Positions 1 to 8,876 of a DNA stretch of 12,322 nt are shown piece by piece; within the stretch, counting starts at the first letter, position 1, and the number at the start of each line of letters is the position of its first letter. The notes below the pieces were generated by a model. It was given only the letters and a program-made list of their open reading frames with translations, was not told where the DNA came from and ran no database searches. The translations under genes and the position numbers were made by a program. The stretch comes from Pseudomonadota bacterium. GTDB lineage: Bacteria > Pseudomonadota > Alphaproteobacteria > Acetobacterales > Acetobacteraceae. The stretch spans positions 1-12,322 of the forward strand of contig JAJZVE010000066.1 of assembly GCA_021845835.1 (NCBI GenBank), in the 5' to 3' direction.

Positions 1-180
1 GTAGATGCCGCGCGGACGATGATATTTGAAGCTGCGCCCGACGACGCGGACATCGTTGGCGAGCAGCGCGGAGGCGAGCGTGTCGCCGGCGAAGCCGGAC
101 AGGGCGGCGCCGTCCCAGGTGAAGCGCCGCGCCTGCGTCCGGTCGATGCGCCCGCCGGCCGCGAGCCGTCGCGCGGTCAT
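1..180 (-). CDS. soxA: Sarcosine oxidase alpha subunit, N-terminal part (runs off left edge)
   Basis: Only the first 60 codons are present; the gene continues beyond position 1. The ATG at 180-178 overlaps the soxD stop in an ATGA junction, so translation is probably coupled. The visible peptide has the SoxA N-terminal pattern: a basic start, an FxWDG segment, GDTLASALLAN near residues 36-45, and the RSFKYHRPRGI block near residues 49-59. That block is a hallmark of the large subunit of heterotetrameric sarcosine oxidase. In the family this subunit (about 1000 residues) carries the dinucleotide-binding and tetrahydrofolate-binding regions that convert the oxidised methyl group to methylene-THF. 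Identity is secure from the motif and from the soxB-soxD-soxA order. The substrate could be sarcosine or a close N-methyl amino acid. Confidence 0.93.
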   Translation of the reverse strand, partial: MTARRLAAGGRIDRTQARRFTWDGAALSGFAGDTLASALLANDVRVVGRSFKYHRPRGIY

Positions 181-428
181 GGCTTCTGCGCCGCCAGCAC
201 GGCGTGCGTCACGGTATCGCGCTCCATCATGAACCACTGGCCGCAGCCTTGCGCATGGCACCAGACTTCGCGGTGTGGGCCTTTGTCGTTGCGGCGCAGG
301 TAGAGATAGTCCGCCCACGCGGCGTCGCTCACTTCGGCGGCCGGGCCGGGGCGCGCGACCGGCTCGCCGCCATAGGTGAATTCAGGCTCGTCGCGCGGTC
401 CGCACCAGGGACAGGGAATCAGCAGCAT
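177..428 (-). CDS. soxD: Sarcosine oxidase delta subunit
   Basis: This 83-residue protein has the size and pattern of SoxD, the small subunit of heterotetrameric sarcosine oxidase. A CPWC motif (Cys6, Cys9) near the N-terminus and a CHAQGC motif (His58, Cys62) toward the C-terminus match the positions of the zinc ligands known for this family. The segment DYLYLRRNDKGPHREVW between them is also typical. The ATG at 428-426 has a GAGG ribosome-binding sequence about 8 nt upstream that overlaps the end of soxB (10-nt gap). The stop overlaps the soxA start. The role is structural: holding the alpha-beta-gamma assembly together. SoxG, the gamma subunit, should follow soxA outside the window. Confidence 0.95.
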   Translation of the reverse strand: MLLIPCPWCGPRDEPEFTYGGEPVARPGPAAEVSDAAWADYLYLRRNDKGPHREVWCHAQGCGQWFMMERDTVTHAVLAAQKP

Positions 429-438
429 GCGTCTGGCC

Positions 439-1686
439 TCAATGCGAAATGCCGGCGCCGGCGGCTTCGTCGATCAGCGCGCCGGAGGTGAAGCGCGCAA
501 GATCGAACGGCGCCGAGATCGGATGGTGCTTTCCTGTCGCCATCGCGTGCGCGAGGAAATAGCCGCCCGCCGGCGTCGCCTTGAACCCGCCGGTGCCCCA
601 GCCGCAATTGAGAAACAGATTGCCGACCGGCGCGGGGCCGAGGATCGGGCTGTAGTCCCACGGCACATCGACGATGCCTGCCCATTGCCGCAGCATCTTC
701 AGCCGCCGGAACGCCGGGAAGATCTCCAGCATGGCGGCGACGATCGCCTGCGTCGTCGGCAGGTTGCCGCGCTGCGCATAGGACGGATACAGGTCAAGTC
801 CGGCGCCGAACACCAGTTCGCCCTTGTCGGATTGCGAGACATACGTGCCGGTGGCAAAGGACATGGCGACGGTGTGCAGCACCGGCTTGACCGGCTCGCT
901 CACCATCGCCTGCAGCGCGAAGCTGGTGATCGGCAGACGGAACCCCGCCTTTGCCGCCAGCACGCCGGAATGGCCCGACGGTGACAGGCCGATCGCGCCC
1001 GCTGCGACGAAGCCCTGTTGCGTCTCGACCCCCAGCACGCGCCCGTTCGCGATGCGGAAGCCAAGAACTTCGCAGTTCTGCACGATATCAACGCCGAGCG
1101 CGTCGGCTGCGCGCGCATAGCCCCACGCCACCGCATCGTGCCGCGCGATGCCGCCGCGCCGCTGCACGACACCGCCGTGGATCGGAAAGCGCGCGCCGGG
1201 CGCGAAATTGGCCAGCGGCAATTCGGCACGGACCTGCGCCACGTCGAGCAGTTCGGCGTCGATGCCGTTGATCTGCATCGCGTTCACCGACCGCGCCAGC
1301 AGCTCCATGTCGTGGTCGGAGTGGCCGAGATACAGCACGCCGCGCTGGCTCAGCATGATGTTGAAGTTCAGTTCTTCGCCGAGCTGCTCGTATTGCCGCA
1401 GCGCGAAGTCATAGAGCGCGACGCTTTCGGGGAAAAAGTAGTTGGAACGAACGACCGTGGTGTTGCGCCCGGTGTTGCCGCCGCCGAGCCAGCCGCGCTC
1501 CAGCACCGCGACGCGGCGGACGCCGTGGACCTTGGCGAGATAGTAGGCGGCGGCCAGCCCATGCCCGCCGCCGCCGACGACGACGGCATCATAGCGCCGC
1601 TGCAGTTCGGGCGATCGCCAGGCCTGCGGCCAGGCGCGATGGCCGGCCAGGCCCTGGCGGAGCAGCGAAAGGGACGAATAGCGCAT
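439..1686 (-). CDS. soxB: Sarcosine oxidase beta subunit
   Basis: The 415-residue product is full length for SoxB, the subunit that oxidises sarcosine to glycine with FAD and carries FMN at the interface with SoxA. A Rossmann dinucleotide motif (VVVGGGGHG, residues 35-43) binds FAD. It is followed by the SoxB signature GGGNTGRNTTVVRSNY (68-83). His183 in the ARHD motif, after GGVVQRRGG, is the best candidate for the histidine that covalently binds FMN in characterised enzymes; I infer this by position, without an alignment. The C-terminal NCGWGTGGFKATPAGG stretch is also typical of the family. The gene starts 3 nt after the upstream MFS stop with only a weak ribosome-binding sequence, so it is probably translated by coupling. 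Dimethylglycine-type oxidases are more distant, and the adjacent soxD and soxA settle the call. Confidence 0.96.
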   Translation of the reverse strand: MRYSSLSLLRQGLAGHRAWPQAWRSPELQRRYDAVVVGGGGHGLAAAYYLAKVHGVRRVAVLERGWLGGGNTGRNTTVVRSNYFFPESVALYDFALRQYEQLGEELNFNIMLSQRGVLYLGHSDHDMELLARSVNAMQINGIDAELLDVAQVRAELPLANFAPGARFPIHGGVVQRRGGIARHDAVAWGYARAADALGVDIVQNCEVLGFRIANGRVLGVETQQGFVAAGAIGLSPSGHSGVLAAKAGFRLPITSFALQAMVSEPVKPVLHTVAMSFATGTYVSQSDKGELVFGAGLDLYPSYAQRGNLPTTQAIVAAMLEIFPAFRRLKMLRQWAGIVDVPWDYSPILGPAPVGNLFLNCGWGTGGFKATPAGGYFLAHAMATGKHHPISAPFDLARFTSGALIDEAAGAGISH

Positions 1687-1689
1687 GGT

Positions 1690-3000
1690 TCAGTCGGTCA
1701 TCTCGCGGGTCCGGCGATGCAGCAGCGTTCTCCAGAACGGGCTGGCGGCGCGGGACGCCAGTTCCGAATGCCGCGGCGGCGCGGACGGCGCCGGGACGAA
1801 AGCCGTCCGCTGCGCGCGCGGCACCTCGCCTCGTAGCAGCATCCGCGCCCCCGTGAACAGGCCGAGCGCGGCCAGCACCAGGGCCAGATAGCCGAACAGC
1901 CCGGGCGGCCCGGCGCGGCCCATCAGCAGTCCGGCGACCGAGGGGCTGACCGAGGAACCGAGCGACCACACGAACAGCAGCCCGCCGCTTGCCGCCACGT
2001 AGTCGCCGCGCTGCATGCGGTCGTTGGTCTGGCCGGCGCCGAGGCCGTAGAGGGGCGCCGTCATGCCGGCGAAGCAGAAGCCGAGGGCCGCGGTCGCCGC
2101 GAACGGCACGCGGCCGGCCAGCCCCAGCGCGAGCGCGAGCAGGAACGCCGCCGCGATCGTGCCGACCATGACCGGCCGGCGTCCGATCCGGTCGGACAGC
2201 AGGCCGACCGGATACTGCACCAGCAGCCCCGCCGCCATCGCGGCGGAGATGAACCCGGCGACCGAGCCGGCGCCATAGCCGCTGCGCTGCAGGAACACCG
2301 GCACCAGCGAATAAAAGGCGCCGTTGACCAGGCCGGAGGCGAGGCAGCAGGCGACGCCGACCGGCGAGACGCGATAGAGCCGCCCGAGCGCGAAATGCGC
2401 CTGCGGGCGCACCGCCGGGTTGGCCTGCTGGGTCAGCGCCAGCGGCAGCACCGCGGTCGCGAACAGCAGGCCGACCAGCACGAACAGCACCGGCTCCGCC
2501 GCCACCACGTTCAGCGCCAGCGGTCCGGCCGCCGCCGCCCCCCAGGAGGCGACCAGATAGGCACCGAACACCCGGCCGCGTGTCGCGCTGTCGGCACGGT
2601 CGTTGAGCCAGCTCTCCACCACCAGCAGCATGCCGGAACTGGCGTAGCCGATGCAGAGCCGCAGCAGCGCCACCGGCCACGGCGCCTGCCCGAACACGAG
2701 CAGCAGCGCCGCGTCGGCGGCGATGGCGGCGAACACGGCGAAGGCGCGGATATGGCCAACCCGCGTCACCACCCGCTCGCAGGTGAGCGCGCCGCCCAGG
2801 AAGCCGACATAGTAGGCCGACGCCACCGCGCCGATCGCCGCCGACGAGGCGCCGCCCCTGAGCAGCAGCAGCGGGATCAGCGGCGTCATGATGCCGAGTG
2901 CGCCCTGGGCGCACACCAACCCCAGCAGTACCGGCAGGAGGGGGGCAAGACGGAACGGCATCGGCCGCATCATGCGCCGCCGCCGCCGTTGCGCGCGCAT
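1690..3000 (-). CDS. MFS transporter, YcaD-like, first gene of the sox operon
   Basis: The 436-residue product is hydrophobic throughout and consistent with about 12 membrane segments. It has YcaD-like features: the loop 2-3 motif RVGHIRAF (residues 80-87), VESWLNDRAD with TRGRVFGAY in the first half (128-148), and the second-half motif LLSDRIGRRP (267-276), which resembles MFS motif A. It should be an inner-membrane secondary transporter. It lies 3 nt upstream of soxB on the same strand, so uptake of sarcosine, or of another N-methylated amino acid or betaine feeding SoxBDAG, is a reasonable inference; export is not excluded. The first nine residues (MRAQRRRRR) are strikingly basic and have no clear ribosome-binding sequence. 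Starts at Met10, Met11 (near 2973-2968) or Met14 are possible, the last giving a more usual N-terminus. Confidence 0.88.
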   Translation of the reverse strand: MRAQRRRRRMMRPMPFRLAPLLPVLLGLVCAQGALGIMTPLIPLLLLRGGASSAAIGAVASAYYVGFLGGALTCERVVTRVGHIRAFAVFAAIAADAALLLVFGQAPWPVALLRLCIGYASSGMLLVVESWLNDRADSATRGRVFGAYLVASWGAAAAGPLALNVVAAEPVLFVLVGLLFATAVLPLALTQQANPAVRPQAHFALGRLYRVSPVGVACCLASGLVNGAFYSLVPVFLQRSGYGAGSVAGFISAAMAAGLLVQYPVGLLSDRIGRRPVMVGTIAAAFLLALALGLAGRVPFAATAALGFCFAGMTAPLYGLGAGQTNDRMQRGDYVAASGGLLFVWSLGSSVSPSVAGLLMGRAGPPGLFGYLALVLAALGLFTGARMLLRGEVPRAQRTAFVPAPSAPPRHSELASRAASPFWRTLLHRRTREMTD

Positions 3001-3068
3001 CCGTTTTTGTCATGCCGCAATCGACATTTCCGATGTTGCGCCGGTCGCGCCGATGCGATGGATAGACC
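3001..3068. promoter_or_regulatory. Divergent intergenic region between the sox operon and the enolase-family operon
   Basis: These 68 bp separate two divergently oriented start codons and must contain, or overlap, the promoters of the MFS-soxBDA operon (leftward) and the enolase-LysR genes (rightward). It is locally richer in A and T than its flanks. A TTGTCA hexamer at 3007-3012 could be a rightward -35 element, but I see no good -10 at the right spacing. The region also holds the LysR-type dyad listed separately. Promoter positions are not resolved. Confidence 0.5.
3020..3034. promoter_or_regulatory. Candidate LysR-type regulator binding site (ATC-N9-GAT)
   Basis: The 15-bp element reads ATCG-N7-CGAT, which fits the classic LysR-type box T-N11-A and its stricter form ATC-N9-GAT. 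It is bracketed by inverted pentamers CGCAA (3016-3020) and TTGCG (3036-3040), whose centre is offset by 1 bp from the core dyad. It sits centrally in the divergent intergenic region, where LysR-type proteins commonly bind. The only regulator in the window, the LysR gene at 4201, lies in the rightward transcription unit. A dyad this short has a meaningful chance of occurring at random, so this is a hypothesis supported by position. Confidence 0.4.
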
Positions 3069-4187
3069 ATGCGCCCACTGACGATCACCGCGATCGAGAT
3101 CACCCACCACCGCCTCGCCTTTGCGCCGCCGTTCCGCGCGAGCTGGGATTCCAGCCCACGGCACCACTGGGACGCCACCATCGTGCGCGTGCGCACCGAC
3201 CAGGGCCTGACCGGCATCGGCTCGGGCGACCTCATGCTCGGCTTTGCCGGTCACGAACACCTGTTCATCGGCCAGGACCCGCTGGCGATCGAGCGGCATT
3301 ACCGCACGCTCAGCCATCTTGCCTTCCACTATGGCCGCTGCTGGCCGCTCGACCTCGCGCTGTGGGACCTCGCCGGCCAGGCGGCCGGGCTGGCGTGCTG
3401 GAAGCTGCTGGGCGGACTGTCCAACCGCGTGCGGGCCTATGCCTCCTCCGGCACGCTGCGCGATCCGGGGGCGATGGCGGCGGCGGCGGAGCGGTATCTG
3501 GCCGCCGGTTTCCCGGCGCTCAAGATCCGCTTCCAGCGCGGCGACTGGCGCGACGACATCCGCGCGCTGGAGGCGGTGCGGGCGCGCGTGGGGGCGCGGC
3601 TGACGCTGATGGTCGATTGCAACCAGGGCTGGCGGCTGCCGCAGGACACCTATCCGCCCTGGTCGCTCAAGGACGCGCTGACGGTCGCGCGGGAGCTGGA
3701 GCGGCTGGATGTCTATTGGATGGAGGAACCGCTGCATCGCGGCGACCGCGCCGGCATGCGGCGGCTGCGCGAGCGCGTCGATGTGCGTATCGCCGGCGGC
3801 GAGATGACGCGCGAACTTCACGAGTTCCGCGACCTGATCGGCGAGGGCTGCCTCGATGTGCTGCAGCCGGACGCGGCGCTGGTCGGCGGCATCACCGGGC
3901 TGCGCCGCGTCGCGCTGATGGCGCAGGAACATGGGCTTGTCTTCACGCCGCACACCTGGGGCAACGGCATCGGCCTGATCGCCAACGCGCACCTGACCGC
4001 CGGCCTGACCGACGCGCCCTGGCTGGAGTTCCCCTACGACCCGCCGGAATGGGACCTCGACCGCCGCGACTACATGCTGGCCGAGCCGTGCCGGGTCGAC
4101 GCCGCGGGCTGGATCACGCTGTCGGACGCGCCGGGCATGGGGTTGGCGCTGGACGAGGCGCGGCTGGCGCGGACGCGGATCGTGTGA
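3069..4187 (+). CDS. Enolase-superfamily enzyme, mandelate racemase subgroup (substrate unknown)
   Basis: The 372-residue protein has the two-domain architecture of this superfamily: an N-terminal capping domain (about 1-125), then a modified TIM barrel. All metal ligands are visible: Asp183 with Asn185 in MVDCNQGW, Glu219 in WMEEPL, and Glu245 in AGGEMT. Asp268 (LQPDAALVGG) and His295 (TPHTWGNGIG) form the His-Asp dyad that places it with mandelate racemase-type enzymes. The end of barrel strand 2 carries Lys152-Ile-Arg154, a KxR variant of KxK. Family members abstract a proton next to a carboxylate and mostly act as sugar-acid dehydratases, cycloisomerases or racemases. The TPHxWGxGIG motif resembles cycloisomerase/acid-sugar enzymes, but the substrate cannot be named. 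It lies 13 nt upstream of the LysR gene and probably shares its transcript. The ribosome-binding sequence before the ATG is weak. Confidence 0.92.
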   Translation: MRPLTITAIEITHHRLAFAPPFRASWDSSPRHHWDATIVRVRTDQGLTGIGSGDLMLGFAGHEHLFIGQDPLAIERHYRTLSHLAFHYGRCWPLDLALWDLAGQAAGLACWKLLGGLSNRVRAYASSGTLRDPGAMAAAAERYLAAGFPALKIRFQRGDWRDDIRALEAVRARVGARLTLMVDCNQGWRLPQDTYPPWSLKDALTVARELERLDVYWMEEPLHRGDRAGMRRLRERVDVRIAGGEMTRELHEFRDLIGEGCLDVLQPDAALVGGITGLRRVALMAQEHGLVFTPHTWGNGIGLIANAHLTAGLTDAPWLEFPYDPPEWDLDRRDYMLAEPCRVDAAGWITLSDAPGMGLALDEARLARTRIV

Positions 4188-4200
4188 TGGAGAGCCGGGC

Positions 4201-5163
4201 ATGATCGACCGCCGCTGGCTGCCGCTGAACGCGCTGCGCGCCTTCGAGGCGGTCGGGCGCCACCTGAGTTTTACCGCCGCCGCCCAGGCGCTCAGCGTGT
4301 CGCAGAGCGCGGTCAGCCGGCACGTGATCGCGCTGGAGGGCCTGCTCGGCTCGCCGCTGTTCGAACGGAAGCCGGGCGCCTTCGCGCTCACCGACGCCGG
4401 CGCCGCGCTGCTGCCGGTGGTGCGCAAGTCCTTCGACCGCATCGAACAGGCGCTGAACGATATCGTGCATGACGGCGGCGGCAAGCTGCGGTCCTTGCGC
4501 GTGCAGTTGCCGCCCACCTTCGCGCACCGCCTCGCGGTGCCGATGCTGCGCGAGTTCCGCAGCGTCTGCCCCGACGTGATCCTGGACATCGAAAGCCCGC
4601 ACCATGTCGGCCTGCCGTCGCGCGATGCCGACGCAGCGGTGATCTACGCCAAGCCCCTGGTCAGCGACCGCGTCTCCAACCTGCTGTGGATGGAGCGGCT
4701 GGTGCCGATGTGCCACCCCCAGGTCGCCGCCGGCGCGGGCGCCGGGCTTGCCGGCTACCTCGCGCGCGCGGAGCTGCTGCACGCCAAGCTCGATCACGAG
4801 CCGCGGCACAAGCTCTGGCACATGCTGACGCGGCAGATCGGCGTGGAAGTGGAGACGGAGCGCGGGCTGGTGTTCGACACCTCCGTGCTGGCCGCCGAAT
4901 ACGCGCTGTCGGGCGAAGGCATCGCGCTGCTCGACCCGCGCATCTTCGCGGGCGAGCTGGCTTCCGGCCGGCTGGTCGCGCCGTTCGATTCGGTGCTGGA
5001 GTCGGGCTACGGCTACTACCTGACCATCCACCCGGAGGACCTCGCCGACCCGGCGATCGCGCGGTTCCGGAGCTGGATGATCGAGCGGTTCGGGCTGCAG
5101 CCGGAAACGGCGCTGCCGCTGCGCGTGGTCGCCTCGGCCGCTCCGCCCCTCGCGCGCCCATGA
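4201..5163 (+). CDS. LysR-family transcriptional regulator (GcvA-like)
   Basis: The 320-residue protein opens with a typical LysR winged helix-turn-helix: LPLNALRAFEAVGRHLSF (residues 7-24), then TAAAQALSVSQSAVSRHVIALE (25-46), then SPLFERKPGAFALTDAG (51-67). The wording of this region is that of the GcvA-like branch. The remainder, about 90-300, is the periplasmic-binding-protein-like effector domain. The C-terminal tail is short, basic and rich in Ala and Pro. The ATG at 4201 has GGAGAG at 4189-4194 at good spacing. It probably controls the enolase gene, the CUT2 importer that starts 104 nt downstream on the same strand, and possibly the divergent sox operon through the dyad at 3020-3034. 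The effector is unknown; a substrate or intermediate of the pathway is the usual case. Confidence 0.94.
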   Translation: MIDRRWLPLNALRAFEAVGRHLSFTAAAQALSVSQSAVSRHVIALEGLLGSPLFERKPGAFALTDAGAALLPVVRKSFDRIEQALNDIVHDGGGKLRSLRVQLPPTFAHRLAVPMLREFRSVCPDVILDIESPHHVGLPSRDADAAVIYAKPLVSDRVSNLLWMERLVPMCHPQVAAGAGAGLAGYLARAELLHAKLDHEPRHKLWHMLTRQIGVEVETERGLVFDTSVLAAEYALSGEGIALLDPRIFAGELASGRLVAPFDSVLESGYGYYLTIHPEDLADPAIARFRSWMIERFGLQPETALPLRVVASAAPPLARP

Positions 5164-5267
5164 GCGCGCCGGCACCCCCCTGGTCAGGCGCGCGGCGGCG
5201 TGACACACTCGTCGGCCACGACCGTTCCGATCGCCACAAGAAACGCCACGTGAAGGGAAACACGCCA
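5164..5267 (+). promoter_or_regulatory. Leader region upstream of the ABC importer
   Basis: The 104 nt between the LysR stop and the binding-protein start hold no gene. A GTGACA hexamer at 5200-5205 matches five of six bases of a -35 box, but no good -10 lies at normal spacing. A weak 4-bp hairpin GTCG/CGAC is at 5211-5222. The AAGGGA ribosome-binding sequence at 5253-5258 is well placed for the ATG at 5268. No terminator follows the LysR gene, so read-through from the enolase-LysR unit is possible. Confidence 0.3.
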
Positions 5268-6326
5268 ATGATGAACCGACGCCAGTTCACCACGATGACG
5301 CTTGCCGCCGGCCTTCTGGCCGGCTCGGCGCGCGGTGCGCTCGCCGCGCTTGGCCCGATCGACGTGAGCAAGGTGCGCAAGGACATCAACGCCAACGGCA
5401 AGAAGCTGTCGATCGCGACCGTCGTGAAGGTGGACGGCATCGCCTGGTTCGACCGCATGCGCGAGGGCGTCAAGGAATTCGGCGCGCTGACCGGCAACGA
5501 CACCTGGATGGTCGGCCCCAGCCACACCGACGCCGCCGAACAGGTGCAACTGGTGGAGAACCTGATCGCCCAGGGCGTGGACGGCATCTGCATCGTGCCG
5601 TTCTCGGTCGAGGCGGTCGAGCCGGTGCTGAAGAAGGCGCGCGACCGCGGCATCGTCGTCATCGCGCATGAAGCCTCCAACCTCAACAACGCCGACTACA
5701 TCATCGAAGCCTTCGACAACAGGGCATACGGCGCCAAGCTGATGTCGGTGCTCGGCAAGGAAATGGGTGGCGAAGGCGAGTATGTCGCGACCGTCGGCAG
5801 CCTGACCAGCCAGAGCCACAACGAATGGGTGGACGGCGCCATCGCCTATCAGAAGGAACACTTCCCGAAGATGAAGATGGCGATGGATCGCATCGAGACC
5901 TATGACGATGCGAACCAGGACTATACGAAGCTGAAGGAGGCGCTGACCACCGATCCCAATATCAAGGGCATTCTCGGCGCGCCGATGCCGACTTCCGCCG
6001 GCGCCGGCCGGCTGATCGCCGAGCGCGGGCTGAAGGGCAAGGTGTTCTTCGCCGGCACCGGCCTCGTGTCGGTGGCCGGCCAGTATCTCAAGAGCGGCGA
6101 CATCGACTACATCCAGTTCTGGGACCCGGCCACCGCCGGCCTCGCCATGAACATCCTGGCGGCGATGGCGCTGAAGGGAAAGAAGGGCGAGATCAAGGAG
6201 GGGCTGGACCTCGGGCTGCCCGGCTACGAGCACCTGATCACGCCGGTCAAGGACAAGCCGAACCTGCTCTACGGGGCGGGCTGGGTCGGCGTGACGCGCG
6301 ACAACATGGCCGAATACAACTTCTGA
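5268..6326 (+). CDS. Periplasmic substrate-binding protein of a CUT2 sugar-type ABC importer (RhaS/LsrB-like)
   Basis: The 352-residue protein belongs to the periplasmic binding protein type 1 sugar family. The N-terminus has a twin-arginine motif (NRRQF, Arg4-Arg5), a hydrophobic stretch, and a probable cleavage site after Ala26, so Tat export to the periplasm is predicted. The mature fold is recognisable from AEQVQLVENLIAQGVDGICIVP (90-111), NEWVDGAIAY (185-194) and the C-terminal DNMAEYNF, which resembles the end of LsrB. By eye, the LsrB ligands for autoinducer-2 are only partly kept: Lys54 and Glu135 could stand for Lys35 and Asp116, but the Asp-Gln pair before NQW is Ser183-His184 here. 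AI-2 is therefore unlikely, and the ligand (polyol, deoxy sugar or similar) is unknown. The start at 5268 follows an AAGGGA site; the ATG at 5271 is an in-frame alternative. It is the first gene of the importer operon. Confidence 0.93.
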   Translation: MMNRRQFTTMTLAAGLLAGSARGALAALGPIDVSKVRKDINANGKKLSIATVVKVDGIAWFDRMREGVKEFGALTGNDTWMVGPSHTDAAEQVQLVENLIAQGVDGICIVPFSVEAVEPVLKKARDRGIVVIAHEASNLNNADYIIEAFDNRAYGAKLMSVLGKEMGGEGEYVATVGSLTSQSHNEWVDGAIAYQKEHFPKMKMAMDRIETYDDANQDYTKLKEALTTDPNIKGILGAPMPTSAGAGRLIAERGLKGKVFFAGTGLVSVAGQYLKSGDIDYIQFWDPATAGLAMNILAAMALKGKKGEIKEGLDLGLPGYEHLITPVKDKPNLLYGAGWVGVTRDNMAEYNF

Positions 6327-6332
6327 CCGCAG

Positions 6333-6361
6333 CGGAGGGGCGTCGCCACGGCGCCCCTCCG
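6333..6361 (+). promoter_or_regulatory. Intercistronic stem-loop between the binding-protein and ATPase genes
   Basis: A perfect 10-bp inverted repeat has arms CGGAGGGGCG (6333-6342) and CGCCCCTCCG (6352-6361) around a 9-nt loop, starting 6 nt after the binding-protein stop. No T tract follows, so it is not a standard Rho-independent terminator. Such hairpins after the binding-protein gene are known from other ABC operons. There they protect the upstream mRNA and damp downstream expression, giving more binding protein than ATPase or permease. That role is inferred here. Confidence 0.7.
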
Positions 6362-6379
6362 ATCCTGCCGCATCCCGCG

Positions 6380-7872
<1,493 letters not shown>

Positions 7873-7876
<4 letters not shown>

Positions 7877-8859
7877 TGCAGCCGGCGCTGCTGCGGCGGT
7901 CGGAAACCGTCATCTTCCTGGTGATCGTCGCGGCGATGATCGGGATCGGCCTGGTCAACCCGGCGTTCTGGCAGCTCGGCAACCTGTTCAGCCTGCTGCG
8001 GGCGAACATCGTAACCGGCATCATGGCGCTCGGCGTGCTGACGGTGATGATTTCCGGCGGCATCGACGTGTCCTTCCCGGCCTTCGCGATGATGGCGATG
8101 TATGTCACGCTGCTGTGGATGCTGGACGGCGGCCACGGCGGCGTCGCGCTGCCGTTCGCGATGGCGACCGCGATCGGGCTGGCGCTGGGCGCGCTCAACG
8201 CGTTCTTCGTCCACACCGTGCGCATGATCCCGCTGATCGTGACGCTGGGCACCGGCGCGCTGGTGCGCGGCTTCCTGCTCGGCTTCATCGGCACCAGCAA
8301 CATCAACATCGACCGCATGCCGCCGCAGCTCATCGACTTCGCCAAGACCGACCTGCTGGTCACCAGGGCGGCGGATGGCGGGCAGGTCGGGCTGACGGCG
8401 ATGCTGCTGATCTATCTCGGCTTCGCGCTGCTGGTGCATCTGCTGCTGACGCGCACCATGATCGGCCGCGCCGTGTTCGCGATCGGCGGCGACAAGGAAG
8501 CCGCGCGGCGCGTCGGCTTCAACATCCGCCGCACCACCTTCTTCGTCTATTGCCTCGCCGGCGCGCTGGCCGGGTTCACCGGGCTGCTGCACGTCTCGAT
8601 GATCTGGCTCGCCAACCCGCACGATCTCGCTGGCATGGAACTGGACGTGATCGCCGCCGTCGTGCTCGGCGGCGCCAGTATCTTCGGCGGGCGCGGCAGC
8701 GTGCTGGGCACCATGCTGGGTGTGTTCATGCTGGTCATGGTGAACAACAGCCTCATCATCATGCATATCAGCACGACCTGGCAGCGCGTGGTGGTCGGCG
8801 GGATCGTGATCGGCGCCACCGCCATCACCGCCTGGCGCGACCGCGCCCGTCTCGCCTGA
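7873..8859 (+). CDS. CUT2 ABC importer permease, first subunit
   Basis: The 328-residue, strongly hydrophobic protein is a BPD_transp_2-type inner-membrane permease, with roughly nine or ten membrane segments expected for the family. Diagnostic features are SGGIDVS (residues 61-67), IVTLGTGALVRG (122-133), the cytoplasmic coupling loop GRAVFAIGGDKEAARRVGFN (198-217), and VVLGGASIFGGRGSVLGT (263-280). It overlaps the ATPase gene by 4 nt, so the two should be translated together. A second ATG at 7876 is a near-equivalent start. It should pair with the next permease to form the transmembrane channel. Similarity is to the RbsC/LsrC/YtfT group as a whole; the sequence alone does not say which sugar or polyol is carried. 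Confidence 0.94.
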
Positions 8860-8876
8860 ACAGGAGCCCCGCGCGC

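Noticed and set aside
1018..1836. Plus-strand frame (272 codons) opposite soxB
   Set aside because: Antisense to soxB, which has diagnostic flavin motifs; no ribosome-binding site or domain.
1589..3235. Minus-strand frame (548 codons) covering the MFS gene in another frame and extending past its start
   Set aside because: Alternative-frame shadow of the MFS gene; the sequence is Arg/Gly/Ala-rich with no membrane pattern, while the MFS frame is clearly real.
2970..4589. Long open frame on the minus strand (539 codons) across the enolase and LysR genes
   Set aside because: It is antisense to two clear protein families, has Arg/Gln/His/Ala-rich low-information sequence and no recognisable domain. 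Typical shadow frame of GC-rich DNA.
8115..8876. Upstream extension of the second permease frame
   Set aside because: It overlaps the first permease in another frame and encodes Arg/His-rich nonsense. The real start is the ATG at 8877 with a good AGGAG site.
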